In this document: positions 16,654 through 25,531 of the stretch, piece after piece
Layout: each line of letters begins with the position of its first letter
Numbering within the stretch: position 1 is the stretch's first letter
Origin: an uncultured Collinsella sp.
Lineage (GTDB): Bacteria; Actinomycetota; Coriobacteriia; Coriobacteriales; Coriobacteriaceae
Direction: 5' to 3'
DNA length: 42,390 nucleotides
Assembly (NCBI GenBank): GCA_937896835.1
Contig: CALBOJ010000066.1
Coordinates: 1-42,390, forward strand
Made by a program: the position numbers and the translations under genes
Notes under the pieces: model-generated
Told to the model about the DNA's origin: nothing
Databases searched by the model: none
The model's input: the letters and a program-made list of their open reading frames with translations, nothing else

Positions 16654-16716
16654 TTGCGGTGGAATAGCTCCCAGACGGCCTCATCAAAGGCCAAAACAGG
16701 AACTATTCCACCGCAA
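16654..16716. repeat. hairpin repeat TTGCGGTGGAATA, copy 1
   Basis: The arms TTGCGGTGGAATAGCTCC and GGAACTATTCCACCGCAA enclose a small inner GGCC/GGCC stem. It lies between the convergent rlmKL and kdpE-like genes, so it may act as a shared 3' end. A second copy with the same arms and the same right flank (CCGCAACT..AT.GAGGGG) is at 38191-38259. Confidence 0.75.
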
Positions 16717-16767
16717 CTCATAGAGGGGCAGCGTAGGGACCGCGCTCTATAGGGACCGCGCCCTGCC

Positions 16768-17481
16768 CTATCCCTGGGTGACCAATCGGTAGCCGATACC
16801 CACGTGTGTCTGGATATAGCGCGGATGCGCGGGGTCGGACTCGATCTTCTTGCGCAGCGTGCCCATAAAGACGCGCAGGCTGGCCAGGTCACTCTTGGTC
16901 GCCGTGCCCCAAATCTCGTGCAGGATAAACTGGTGCGTCAGCACCTTGTCGGCGTTGTGCGCCAGCAGGCACAGGAGCTTGTACTCGATCGGCGTCAGAT
17001 GCAGCTCCTCGCCATCCATCGTGGCGATGCCGGCATCAAAATCGATATGCAGCTCATCGGTATCGAACGAGCCCTCGGAGGCAACGCCGCCCGTCTGCGC
17101 ATACGAAAGACGCCTGAGCGTCGTGCGAATGCGCGCGAGCAACTCCTCGACCGAAAACGGCTTGGTCAGGTAGTCGTCGGCGCCGGCATCGAGCGCGCGG
17201 ATCTTGTCCGCATCCTCGCTGCGCGCCGAGACCACAATGATCGGCATGCCCGACCATGTGCGCACCGACTCCACCACCTTGACGCCGTCCATATCGGGTA
17301 GGCCCAGATCGAGCAGCACAATGCTCGGCGCCTGCGACGAGGCGGCGGCGATGGCGGCATGGGCGGTCTCCACGGCCATATGGCGCAAGCCGTGCGCCTC
17401 GAGCGCGGCAACGATTAAGTTGCGAACGGCGGAGTCGTCCTCAACGACCAAGATGAGCGGTTTTACGGCAGAGTTCGACAC
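16768..17481 (-). CDS. KdpE-like OmpR-family response regulator
   Basis: A 237-residue two-component regulator. The receiver domain holds the phospho-acceptor Asp58 (LLDLGLPDMDG), the acidic pair EDD near residue 14 and the conserved Lys in YLTKPFS; the C-terminal winged helix is OmpR/PhoB type and ends in HVGIGYRLV. The start chosen is GTG at 17481, four bases after the kinase stop codon, with AAGGAG inside the end of the kinase gene; no ATG is better placed. It is closest in character to KdpE, which answers to low potassium or osmotic stress. It lies downstream of kup, not of kdpFABC. Confidence 0.88.
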   Translation of the reverse strand: MSNSAVKPLILVVEDDSAVRNLIVAALEAHGLRHMAVETAHAAIAAASSQAPSIVLLDLGLPDMDGVKVVESVRTWSGMPIIVVSARSEDADKIRALDAGADDYLTKPFSVEELLARIRTTLRRLSYAQTGGVASEGSFDTDELHIDFDAGIATMDGEELHLTPIEYKLLCLLAHNADKVLTHQFILHEIWGTATKSDLASLRVFMGTLRKKIESDPAHPRYIQTHVGIGYRLVTQG

Positions 17482-17485
17482 AGCG

Positions 17486-19111
17486 TTACTCCTTATCAAA
17501 CGAAACGTCGGCGACGGGAAGCTCAATCGTAAAGACCGAGCCGTGCGGGTCCGCCGCGGCAACCTCTATGCTACCGCCATGTGCCAACGCAATGGAGCGG
17601 CAGAGCGAAAGTCCCAGGCCCACACTGCGGTGGCTGTCGGCCAAACCGTGGTTGGCGGTGTAGAACGACTCAAAGATCCGCTCGCGATCCTCGGGCGCGA
17701 TGCCCGGCCCGTCATCGGCCACCGAACACGTCACGTGCCCATCGTCGACGCCAATCGAAATCACGATATGCGAGCCCGCCGGCGTATACGTGATGGCGTT
17801 GTTCACCAGATTGACCACCAGCTGCACCATCAGGCGCGCATCGACATTGACGAGCGCCGGCTCATCGCTCGCCACCACCTTAAGATCGTGCTCGCGCACG
17901 GCCGGATTTACATGGCGCAGCGCCTCCTCGACGATATCGTCCATAAGCTCGAGCGTGGTCGACAGATGCATGCCGCCGCCCTCGAGCTTGGTGATGGCAA
18001 GCAGGTTCTCGACGGTGGCGTTGAGCCACAGCGCATCCGAGCGAATGGATAGCAGCAGGCCGCGGCGCGTCTGGGCATCGAGCACCGCGGTGCCGGTCGA
18101 ACCCTGATCGAGCAGCACGTCGGCATTACCCGAAATACTGGTAAGCGGCGTGCGCAGATCGTGCGAGATGGAGCGCAGCAGATTGGCGCGCAGCTGCTCA
18201 TTTTTGGCAAGCACCGCCGCCTCCTCGCGGGCCTCCATGGCGCGGGCGCGATCGAGTGCCAGCTCGCCTTCGCTCACGATGGCATCGGAAAGTGTCCGCT
18301 CCTCGTGCGTCAGCACGTCGGGCTCGGCAACGATAGCCAACACGCCCACCACCGAGGCGGGATCGCCCGCGCGCACCATGGTGTCGCCCGAGCGCACGGT
18401 CAGGTAGATGCCGTAGAACGCCGAGCCGCCGTAGGTGGCATCGAGCGGCGTTCCCACATAGGCGGACGCCGAGAGCCGCGGCGGCATCTGCGGCGCCAGT
18501 TCATGCACCGGCGCGACATCGCCCACGGCCGTGTATGTCGCACGCGGCAGCAGGTCATCGCCCTCGGCGTCGGCGCTGTACCACACGACAGGACAGCCCG
18601 AAAGACGCGCCAGCTGCGTTGCCATAGCATGGACAATCTGCTGCTGATCGGCGCAGCGCTGCAGCATACGGTTGGTCTCGAGCACCATCTGCGTGCGGCG
18701 GTCGCTGGCGGCGGCCTGCGCCAAGGCGCGGCGCAGGGCCAACGCAATCGAGCTCGACACGAGCGAGACCGCAAACATAATGAAGAACATGCCGGGATAG
18801 ACGCGGTCGATAAACGACAGCGAGTAGCGCGGGTCGACAAACAGGAAGTTGTAGAGCGCCACGGCGGCAGCCGAACTCAGCAGGCAATACAGGCGGCTCC
18901 AGGTAAAGAATGCGCACAGCTGCACGGCGAACACATAGACGATCATGATGCTCGGCGCGAGACCCGGATGGTCGAGCAGCGCGCCCACAATCGTCGCCGC
19001 GACCAGCAGCCCCGCCGATACGCAGGCGTCATACAGAGGGCTGCGACGCGTCAGCGTCGTGCGCCGCCACCAAAAGTTCTCGGCAATATCGCCGTCCGCA
19101 TGGACGTCCAT
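17486..19111 (-). CDS. KdpD-like sensor histidine kinase lacking the N-terminal KdpD/Usp domains
   Basis: A 541-residue membrane kinase. Four hydrophobic segments at about 30-48, 53-70, 73-93 and 105-127 form the DUF4118 membrane unit of KdpD; a GAF-like region follows (about 140-285), then the dimerisation domain with phospho-accepting His317 (SISHDLRTPLTS) and the ATPase domain with VNNAITYTP and DDGPGI. Full KdpD has an additional cytoplasmic N-terminal sensor and Usp domain of some 350 residues, absent here. The start at 19111 is the earliest ATG and only weakly supported by a purine-rich stretch. It is coupled to the response regulator by a four-base gap. Confidence 0.88.
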   Translation of the reverse strand: MDVHADGDIAENFWWRRTTLTRRSPLYDACVSAGLLVAATIVGALLDHPGLAPSIMIVYVFAVQLCAFFTWSRLYCLLSSAAAVALYNFLFVDPRYSLSFIDRVYPGMFFIMFAVSLVSSSIALALRRALAQAAASDRRTQMVLETNRMLQRCADQQQIVHAMATQLARLSGCPVVWYSADAEGDDLLPRATYTAVGDVAPVHELAPQMPPRLSASAYVGTPLDATYGGSAFYGIYLTVRSGDTMVRAGDPASVVGVLAIVAEPDVLTHEERTLSDAIVSEGELALDRARAMEAREEAAVLAKNEQLRANLLRSISHDLRTPLTSISGNADVLLDQGSTGTAVLDAQTRRGLLLSIRSDALWLNATVENLLAITKLEGGGMHLSTTLELMDDIVEEALRHVNPAVREHDLKVVASDEPALVNVDARLMVQLVVNLVNNAITYTPAGSHIVISIGVDDGHVTCSVADDGPGIAPEDRERIFESFYTANHGLADSHRSVGLGLSLCRSIALAHGGSIEVAAADPHGSVFTIELPVADVSFDKE

Positions 19112-19140
19112 CAGCGCCCCGCCCCTCTCTCAAAAGCAAA

Positions 19141-19177
19141 AACCACCACAAAGGGGACAGGCACCTTTGTGGTGGTT
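19141..19177. repeat. palindromic repeat, GGGGACAGGCACC variant
   Basis: AACCACCACAAAGG pairs with CCTTTGTGGTGGTT around GGACAGGCA, in the gap between the small membrane protein and the KdpD-like gene. Its ACAAAGGGGACAG core is shared with the palindromes at 4118 and 21634. A further partial copy of the right arm (TTGTGGTGGTT) follows at about 19183. Confidence 0.65.
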
Positions 19178-19224
19178 TCCCCTTGTGGTGGTTCCAAGTG
19201 TATAGCCTTTGCAGCCTGCGGTCG

Positions 19225-19419
19225 TTAGACAAACAGCGCGTGCGCGAGCAGTGCGCACACGCACGCCGCGACAAACACCAGCGCCACGACCGAAATCACG
19301 CGATCGGCCATGTCCATGTTGGCACGGTTCGTCAAAAACCGATCTTCGGCGGCGTCGGCACGTGCCTCACGTACCAGCTCGGCAACCACCTCGCGGCCAT
19401 CAAGCATCTTTGCATCCAT
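19225..19419 (-). CDS. small single-pass membrane protein
   Basis: A 64-residue protein with a charged N-terminal half (REVVAELVREARADAAED) and one C-terminal membrane segment (VISVVALVFVAACVCALLAHAL). The start at 19419 has GGGGAGG six bases upstream; an alternative at 19449 adds ten residues but has a poorer site. It sits between kup and the KdpD-like gene on the same strand, 61 bases after kup, so it is probably cotranscribed. I do not recognise its family. By position it might be an accessory peptide of the potassium carrier or sensor, but that is a guess. Confidence 0.6.
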   Translation of the reverse strand: MDAKMLDGREVVAELVREARADAAEDRFLTNRANMDMADRVISVVALVFVAACVCALLAHALFV

Positions 19420-19480
19420 GTTTGCCTCCCCGGTCTCAATCTTGTCCATCGAAAACCAACTCCGTGCAACCTGTCGGCGC

Positions 19481-21508
19481 CTACGGGCGCTCGTTGGGAG
19501 CCAGGCGTTGCATCTTGTTCACGGCCTTGAACTTGGTGAACAGCGGCACGTACTCAAAGCTCACGTTGGAGTTCTCCAGGCCGTACCAGCGTGCAGGCGT
19601 GCCGGCGGCGCGACGAATGATGTACTTGAGCGTGATGGCCGTACGCTCGCTCGGCTCCACATCGCTTTCGGGCGCCAGAAGCTTACGGATCAGGACGAAC
19701 TTGAACGTACCGATGTTGCCCGGATCCTTGTAGACCGAGTAGTCATGCGTCTGCGCCGGCAGCTCGCCGGTGGCAGCCAGGTCCTGAACGACCTGACGCA
19801 GGTAGGCATTGACGCGCTGGTTGATCTTGTAGCCCAGGTACAGATGCACGCGGAACACGTAGTCGGTGCCGAACGTCTCGACCGAATAGGCAAAGGTATG
19901 CGGTTCGTCCATGGTCTCGACATTCACGAACCACCAGGCGCGAGCGCGCTTGGGATGCTTGTCCAAGATCGAGTAGACGATGTCGCGGTCAATGTAGTCG
20001 GTATGGGTGTCCTTGGTCAGGTACACGATGTTGTCGCTCAGGCGCTCGTAGCGATCATCATCGCGCAGGCGCTTGAGCTGCGGCAGGTAGCTGCGCAGCG
20101 GCAGCAGCGTAAACTGGCGCTGCTCAACAGCCGTACCGTTGTACCAGCACACCATGATGCCCATGATGAGCGCGGCCATGAGGATGGTGAAGTAGCCGCC
20201 GTGGAAGAACTTGGTGAGTGAGCTCACGAAGAAGAAGCCTTCGAGCAAAAGGAAGAAAGCCGCGAAGATCCACGGAGCAACCTTGAGCTTGCGCTCCTCG
20301 TGCAGGTAGAAGAAGAGCAGCAGCGTGGTGCACATCATAGTCAGCGTAATGGCAAGGCCGTAGGCGGCTTCCATATGCGCCGAGTTCTGGAACAGCAGCA
20401 CCACGATGACGCAGCCGACAAGCATGACGTTGTTGACCATGGGGATGTAGAGCTGGCCCTTGGTCTCGGCAGGGTAGAAGACCTGCATGTGCGGCATGAG
20501 GTCCAGACGGCTGGCCTCGGACACCAGCGAGAATGCGCCGGTGATGAGCGCCTGCGAGGCAATGATGGCCGCGACGGTGGAAAGGCCTACGGCAAACGGG
20601 CGCAGGCCCGGGGCGAGCATCTGGTAGAACGGGTTGAGATCGGCAATGCCCATGAGCTCGGGGTTGGCAGCGTTGTTCATAAGCCAAGCGCCCTGGCCCA
20701 TATAGGAAAGCAGCAGGCAGCACTTAACGAACGGCCAGGTAGCGTAGATGTTGCCGCGGCCGACGTGGCCCATGTCGGAGTAGAGCGCCTCGGCACCGGT
20801 GGTGGCGAGGAAGCAGCTGCCCAGAATCATGATGCCCGCATGGTTGTTGGGGCTCAGCAAAAAGGCGATGCCGCGCACCGGGTTGAGGCACAGCAGCACG
20901 GCGGGGTGCTGGAAGACAAAGAACAAGCCCGTGCCGCCCAGGAACAGGAACCACAGCGTCATGATGGGGCCAAAGGCGTGACCGATTTTGGCCGTACCGA
21001 TGCGCTGTACCAAGAAGAGCACGATGATGATGGCGAGCGTAATGGCGACGACGCGGCCCTGGTCATCGCCCAGCACGGCATGGACCGCCGGGATGGTGCG
21101 CAGGCCCTCGATGGCCGTGGTAACGGTAACGGCCGGCGTCAGGATGCCGTCGGCGAGCAGCGCGGCGCCACCCAGCATGGCAGGGATGATGAGCCACTTG
21201 CCGCAGCGCTTGACCAGGCTGTACAGGGCAAAGATGCCGCCCTCGCCGTGGTTATCGGCACGCAGCGAGATCAGCACGTACTTGATGGTGGTCAGCAGCG
21301 TGACCGTCCACACGACAAGGGAGAGCGCGCCGAGCACGAACTCCTCCGTCACACTTCCGATGCCGCCGTTGCCGGCAACGAGCGCCTTGGTTACATACAT
21401 AGGGCTGGTGCCGATATCGCCATACACCACGCCCAGCGTGACGAGCATCGCCGAGATGCTCACAGGAATCGCAGCGTGCGAGGCTGCCTCCTTGGCCTTT
21501 TGTTCCAT
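19481..21508 (-). CDS. kup: Kup potassium uptake protein
   Basis: A 675-residue K+/H+ symporter of the KUP/HAK/KT family. The hallmark GVVYGDIGTSP is at the N terminus, followed by about 12 membrane segments, and a C-terminal cytoplasmic domain of roughly 200 residues beginning near LPQLKRLRDDDRYE. The ATG at 21508 (MEQKAKEA) has GGGAGGA ten bases upstream; a TTG at 21526 is less likely. The genes after it on the same strand encode a small membrane protein and a KdpDE-like two-component pair, which suggests potassium-linked control of this locus. Confidence 0.95.
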   Translation of the reverse strand: MEQKAKEAASHAAIPVSISAMLVTLGVVYGDIGTSPMYVTKALVAGNGGIGSVTEEFVLGALSLVVWTVTLLTTIKYVLISLRADNHGEGGIFALYSLVKRCGKWLIIPAMLGGAALLADGILTPAVTVTTAIEGLRTIPAVHAVLGDDQGRVVAITLAIIIVLFLVQRIGTAKIGHAFGPIMTLWFLFLGGTGLFFVFQHPAVLLCLNPVRGIAFLLSPNNHAGIMILGSCFLATTGAEALYSDMGHVGRGNIYATWPFVKCCLLLSYMGQGAWLMNNAANPELMGIADLNPFYQMLAPGLRPFAVGLSTVAAIIASQALITGAFSLVSEASRLDLMPHMQVFYPAETKGQLYIPMVNNVMLVGCVIVVLLFQNSAHMEAAYGLAITLTMMCTTLLLFFYLHEERKLKVAPWIFAAFFLLLEGFFFVSSLTKFFHGGYFTILMAALIMGIMVCWYNGTAVEQRQFTLLPLRSYLPQLKRLRDDDRYERLSDNIVYLTKDTHTDYIDRDIVYSILDKHPKRARAWWFVNVETMDEPHTFAYSVETFGTDYVFRVHLYLGYKINQRVNAYLRQVVQDLAATGELPAQTHDYSVYKDPGNIGTFKFVLIRKLLAPESDVEPSERTAITLKYIIRRAAGTPARWYGLENSNVSFEYVPLFTKFKAVNKMQRLAPNERP

Positions 21509-21633
21509 AAGCCGGTTTCCTCCCAACTTTAATGTTCGAAGGAATTATAGGTAATCGGCCCATGTTTGAATGGCACTGTTTTCCCAGCTAAATAAACATT
21601 TATACGGCCTTTAGGCCACCTCGGCGATATGGA

Positions 21634-21664
21634 ATGTGACAAAGGGACTGTCCCTTTGTCACAT
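21634..21664. repeat. perfect palindromic repeat of the GACAAAGGGACAG type, copy 2
   Basis: ATGTGACAAAGGGA and TCCCTTTGTCACAT flank the loop CTG. It differs from the 4118 copy by paired changes (GCGAC to GTGAC with the matching change on the other arm), so base pairing is kept. It lies just past the nitroreductase stop codon. Confidence 0.8.
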
Positions 21665-21675
21665 CACCGCATTCG

Positions 21676-22524
21676 TTACTTGCCGAGCCAGTTTTTGAAC
21701 CACCACTCCATGGAACGGCTCATCTCGGCCATAAAGGGGCTCGTGTGCTTGCGGGTGTAGATATCCACCACGCGCTCGCCTACCTCGCGGGCATGCGGAC
21801 GGAACATCGCGTCCATCTCGGCCACCTGCGCGTCCATGGTCGTGGCGCCGGCGCGGCAGTAGCGCTCCTCGTGCACCAGGTTCACCACGGGATGCGCAAT
21901 AGCCGGGCGCTCCTTGCGGGGCGTGCCGATGATGAGCATCGACAGCGGCATGGTATACGGAGGCAGATCCAGCAGCTCGGCCACTTCCTCGGCATTCTCG
22001 ACGATATCACCGATATAGCAGCTCCCCAAGCCCAGAGCCTCGGCGGCAACCACGGCGTTTTGCGCGGCGATCACGGCGTCCTGGGCCGCGATGGCAAAGT
22101 CGCCCAAACCCGGCGCACGGCGGGGCGCCTTGCCCGTGCGCTCGACAAACTCGGGCTCAAAGCAGCCCGCGTGCTCAAACAGATCGATCCACTTGGCATA
22201 ATCGACCACAAATATTAGTGCCCAGGGCGCCTTGGCGATCATGGGCTGATGGTCGCACAGATCGGCCAGACGGTCCAGCGTAGACTGCTCGCGAATGCTC
22301 ACGATGGAATACATCATCATGGCGCCTGCCGACGGCGCGCGACTCGCCGCATGCAGAATCGCCGCCCGTTGCTCGTCGGTCACTGCCACGGGACGGCCGT
22401 CGTCATCGTGCGCGAAGGCACGCGTAGACGAGCGATGCTCCAAAATGTCCAGCACCGCGTTGCCCGTAGTCTCGACCGGATAGCCGCACGTATCCACAGT
22501 CTTGGTGCAAACCTGCTCGCTCAT
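21676..22524 (-). CDS. nitroreductase-family protein
   Basis: A 282-residue FMN-dependent oxidoreductase. The family N-terminal motif HRSSTRAF is near residue 30, SRAPSAGAMMMYS gives the FMN-binding stretch, and ALGLGSCYIGDI is the conserved central segment followed by LIIGTPRKE. Proteins of this type reduce nitro groups, quinones or flavins with NAD(P)H. The C-terminal 70 residues (VHEERYCRAGATTMD to WFKNWLGK) extend beyond the minimal fold. Its substrate is unknown. It faces away from the LtaS-like gene, with a shared promoter region of about 210 bases. Confidence 0.9.
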   Translation of the reverse strand: MSEQVCTKTVDTCGYPVETTGNAVLDILEHRSSTRAFAHDDDGRPVAVTDEQRAAILHAASRAPSAGAMMMYSIVSIREQSTLDRLADLCDHQPMIAKAPWALIFVVDYAKWIDLFEHAGCFEPEFVERTGKAPRRAPGLGDFAIAAQDAVIAAQNAVVAAEALGLGSCYIGDIVENAEEVAELLDLPPYTMPLSMLIIGTPRKERPAIAHPVVNLVHEERYCRAGATTMDAQVAEMDAMFRPHAREVGERVVDIYTRKHTSPFMAEMSRSMEWWFKNWLGK

Positions 22525-22738
22525 AGCCCCATCCCTGCCATTTCTTTAAGAAGCCTTTACGTTTCCGTGTAATTCCCGTCCATTATCGCGCAGGTCGCCA
22601 CTACATTGCGCCACACCGCCACACGTGCGCGTTAATATGGCTGGTTGTTGTGCGCAGCCTCCAATTGCAGCGCATATCTTGGTAACAATCGGGTAAACCC
22701 CCGCTTTCGTAGGTTTTAAGTTTGTGAGGAGTCTCAGC

Positions 22739-25039
22739 ATGTTCGCTGCCGCCATCTCGCTCGTCGGTCTTGCGGCGACCGTCTACCTTGTCTTGCGCGA
22801 GGCCAAGGCCATTCGCGCTAAGTCGGGCACCGTTGCCAAAAGCGCTCTTGGGTGGAGCGTCGCCTTCGGCCTGTTCCAGCTCTTTTTGACCATTTGGGGC
22901 GCCATTGGCCTCGTCGCCCAAAACGAGCCGCTCGCCTTTGTGATGCTCATCCTGACCAACGCCATTCTCACCGGATGCGCTTGGGCCAGCATCGCACGCG
23001 ACCGCATCGCCCCGCGCGTCTTTGCGTTCGCCGCGCCCGACGCCCCCGCCCCCACCGGCAAGCTCGCCCGCCTACGCGGCACCTTTGTGGGCAAACCGCT
23101 CGTCGCCGCCGTTTTGTGCCTGCTGCTCGCCGGCGTCTTTGCGCTGCTGGGCATGGAGGTCTCGTCCAACCACGACTTTACCTGGGTCTACCCCCTGTGC
23201 ATCCTGCTCGAGTGGGCCATCATCACCGTGCTCATGACCGGCCTGTTCTTCCTGTTCCAGCGCCACGGCGCAGCTCCCGCGGTCCTGGCCTTTGCCCTCT
23301 TTGTCCTGGGCATTGCCGAGTTCTTCGTCATCACGTTTAAATCCATGCCCATCCAGCCGGGTGACCTTTCGGCCATCTCCACTGCCGCCGCGGTCGCCGG
23401 CACCGGCTACACCTTCTCCATCTCGCTGTTCTGCGTGCTGTCCATGGGCTTTACCGCCATCGCCATGCTGCTGTGCGAGTACGCCGGCCTGGTCGCACCG
23501 CATCGCCAGAAGGGCGCCGCCAACGCCAAGCGCATGCTGCTCACCAACCTGCTCGTGGCGGTGCTGTGCCTGGGCGGTGTGACCGCGCACGTCACGCTCA
23601 TCGACTACTACAACACCCTCGGCATAAACGTCTACACCTGGCGTCCGCTCGAGAGTTACTGGCGCGAGGGCTACCTGCCCGCTTTCATTAGCGCAGCGCA
23701 GTCCATCAAGCCGCCCAAACCCGCCGACTACTCCGTCGACGATGCCAAGGCCACGCTCAAAAAGTACGCCAAGGCCTACGACAAGTCCGACGCGGCCAAG
23801 AGCGACGAGCGCGCCGCCGCAAAGGAGCAGTTCGACAGCGAGAAGCCCACGGTCATCGCCATCATGAACGAGACCTTCTCGGATCTGTCGATCTACCAGA
23901 ACATGCGCGCCGGCTACGAGGGCCCGCAGTACTTTAAGAACCTGTCCAACTGCCTCAGCCGTGGCAAGCTCTATGTGAGCGCCTACGGCGGCGGCACGGC
24001 CAATACCGAGTTTGAGTTTATGACCGGCAACTCCATGGCCAACCTGGGCTCGGGCGTGTACCCCTACACCATCTACAACATGGAGACGACCGGGAACTTA
24101 GCAGAGCAGTTCAAATCGCTCGGATATTCCACCACGGCCATGCACCCCAACCACGCCACCAACTGGAACCGCGAGAACGTCTACAAGGACTTTGGCTTTG
24201 ACCAGTTCCTGTCCATCAACGATTTCCAGGGCGCCGATACCCTGCGCGGCATGGTGACCGACCAGGCTACCTACGACAAGATTCTTGAGCTGCTCGACCA
24301 GAACGCCGATCCGCAGTTTATCTTCGACGTGACCATGCAGAACCACTCGGGCTACGACACGGGCCTGCTGCCGGTCGACAAGCAGATGCACCTGAACATC
24401 GACACGACCGACCTGGACGCCAAGACCGTCGAGGACGGTACGCTCTCCGATGTCGACGAGTATGTCTCGTGCATCGAGCAGTCCGACCAGGCGCTGCATT
24501 ACTTCCTCAACGCCCTGAGCAAGCTCGACCGTAAGGTAGTCGTGGTGTTCTGGGGCGACCACCAGCCGTTCTTCCCGTCCAAGTTCAACGATAAGTGGTT
24601 TACCGGCGAGGACGATGCCACGCACCAGGAACGTCTGTGGCAGACCGACTACATCATCTGGGCTAACTACGATGTTGCCGGCTGCGACCAGACGAGTGAG
24701 GTCGACGACCTGTCCACCAACTACCTGTCCACGCAGCTCATGCAGCTGATCGGCGCCCCGCTGACAAACTACCAGAAAGCGCACATGACGCTGCGCGAGT
24801 CGCTGCCCGCCATCAACTCGGTGGGCTACGAGGACGCCAGCCTGCGCTGGGCGCTCTCCTCCAACGTCACCGGTGACGACGCCGCCGCCGCTGCCGCAAC
24901 CAAGGCACGCGAGGATTACGCCAAGATGCAGTACTACGAGATGTTCCGCGACGGCAAGAACGTCTATACGGAGCACTTCCAGACCGAGGCCAACGAGACC
25001 GACCCCAACCTGGCACCGGGTACGACCAAGATTAAGTAG
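22739..25039 (+). CDS. LtaS-like sulfatase-fold phosphoglycerol transferase
   Basis: A 766-residue membrane enzyme of the lipoteichoic acid synthase family. About six N-terminal membrane segments (to about residue 280) anchor an extracellular sulfatase-fold domain. Its metal and catalytic motifs are visible: NETFSDLS, GGGTANTEFEFMTG with the likely nucleophile Thr420, NWNRENVYKDFGFD, TMQNHSGY and VVFWGDHQPF. Such enzymes move glycerol-phosphate from phosphatidylglycerol onto a glycolipid or glycan at the cell surface. The ATG at 22739 has GAGGAG seven bases upstream. The linker of about 60 residues before the domain is Lys/Asp-rich. The precise polymer made is not known. Confidence 0.9.
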   Translation: MFAAAISLVGLAATVYLVLREAKAIRAKSGTVAKSALGWSVAFGLFQLFLTIWGAIGLVAQNEPLAFVMLILTNAILTGCAWASIARDRIAPRVFAFAAPDAPAPTGKLARLRGTFVGKPLVAAVLCLLLAGVFALLGMEVSSNHDFTWVYPLCILLEWAIITVLMTGLFFLFQRHGAAPAVLAFALFVLGIAEFFVITFKSMPIQPGDLSAISTAAAVAGTGYTFSISLFCVLSMGFTAIAMLLCEYAGLVAPHRQKGAANAKRMLLTNLLVAVLCLGGVTAHVTLIDYYNTLGINVYTWRPLESYWREGYLPAFISAAQSIKPPKPADYSVDDAKATLKKYAKAYDKSDAAKSDERAAAKEQFDSEKPTVIAIMNETFSDLSIYQNMRAGYEGPQYFKNLSNCLSRGKLYVSAYGGGTANTEFEFMTGNSMANLGSGVYPYTIYNMETTGNLAEQFKSLGYSTTAMHPNHATNWNRENVYKDFGFDQFLSINDFQGADTLRGMVTDQATYDKILELLDQNADPQFIFDVTMQNHSGYDTGLLPVDKQMHLNIDTTDLDAKTVEDGTLSDVDEYVSCIEQSDQALHYFLNALSKLDRKVVVVFWGDHQPFFPSKFNDKWFTGEDDATHQERLWQTDYIIWANYDVAGCDQTSEVDDLSTNYLSTQLMQLIGAPLTNYQKAHMTLRESLPAINSVGYEDASLRWALSSNVTGDDAAAAAATKAREDYAKMQYYEMFRDGKNVYTEHFQTEANETDPNLAPGTTKIK

Positions 25040-25061
25040 CTGCTAGCTGCTGAGCCACAAC

Positions 25062-25156
25062 TGAAACGTCTGTCCGGGCGGAGGCATATAAGGTTCCCTG
25101 CTCGGACAGTCCTGCGCAAGACGAAGGCCACGTTATGTGGCCTTCTTTGTTTGCGG
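25062..25156 (+). repeat. left outer inverted repeat of the surface-protein cassette, carrying the ltaS terminator
   Basis: About 95 bases match, as an inverted copy, the sequence at 30295-30388; the best stretch is GTTCCCTGCTC followed by ACAGTCCTGCGCAAGACGA. It ends in a hairpin (GAAGGCCAC / GTGGCCTTC, 25123-25145) and TTTGTTT, which would terminate the LtaS-like gene 20 codons upstream. Confidence 0.75.
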
Positions 25157-25507
25157 AAAGTGTGTCCCGGAATTCTTGTCTGGAATGGGATGCAGTTTCC
25201 GCTTGGGACCCGATTGGGAAAGTGTGTCCCACTATTCAGCTGGATTCCGGGATGTATTTTCCGGTTGAGGCTCGTTGGGAAAGTGCGTCCCACTTTGGGG
25301 GCTGATTCTGGGACGTGGTTTCCGGTTGGCTCTCATTGGGAAAGTTCATCCCATTTCTCGGCCTAATTATGGGACGCAGTTTCCCGTTGAGGACCCTTTG
25401 GGAAAGTGCGTCCCGGTCTGGGCGCTCAAACTGGGATGGATTTTCCGGATGAGGGCTTGACGGAAAATGTGTCCCGTTCCGGGCGCTAATTGTGGGATGC
25501 AGTTTCC
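25155..25507. repeat. palindromic repeat array 1: six units of 61-62 bp
   Basis: Half-sites of the form GGAAARTGYRTCCC (F) start at 25155, 25217, 25278, 25339, 25401 and 25462. Their complements GGGAYGYAKTTTCC (R) start at 25187, 25249, 25310, 25371, 25433 and 25494. F to R is 32 bases in every unit and R to the next F is 29 or 30. Spacers are degenerate but related (ACTTTGGGCGCTAATTCT-like, 18 bases). No open frame persists, since the period is not a multiple of three. No cas genes are present and the spacers are not unique sequences of equal length, so this is not CRISPR. Confidence 0.92.
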
Positions 25508-25531
25508 GCTTGCGGAGTCTCCACTCAACAG

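Noticed and set aside
17204..19228. Long plus-strand frames opposite the KdpDE-like genes
   Set aside because: Arg/His/Ala-rich with no domains; the minus-strand kinase and regulator show full sets of motifs.
25151..25460. Short frames in array 1 giving repeated peptides such as LGKCVP
   Set aside because: The repeat period is 61-62 bases, so the frame shifts from unit to unit; the peptides are a by-product of repetition, with no ribosome site.
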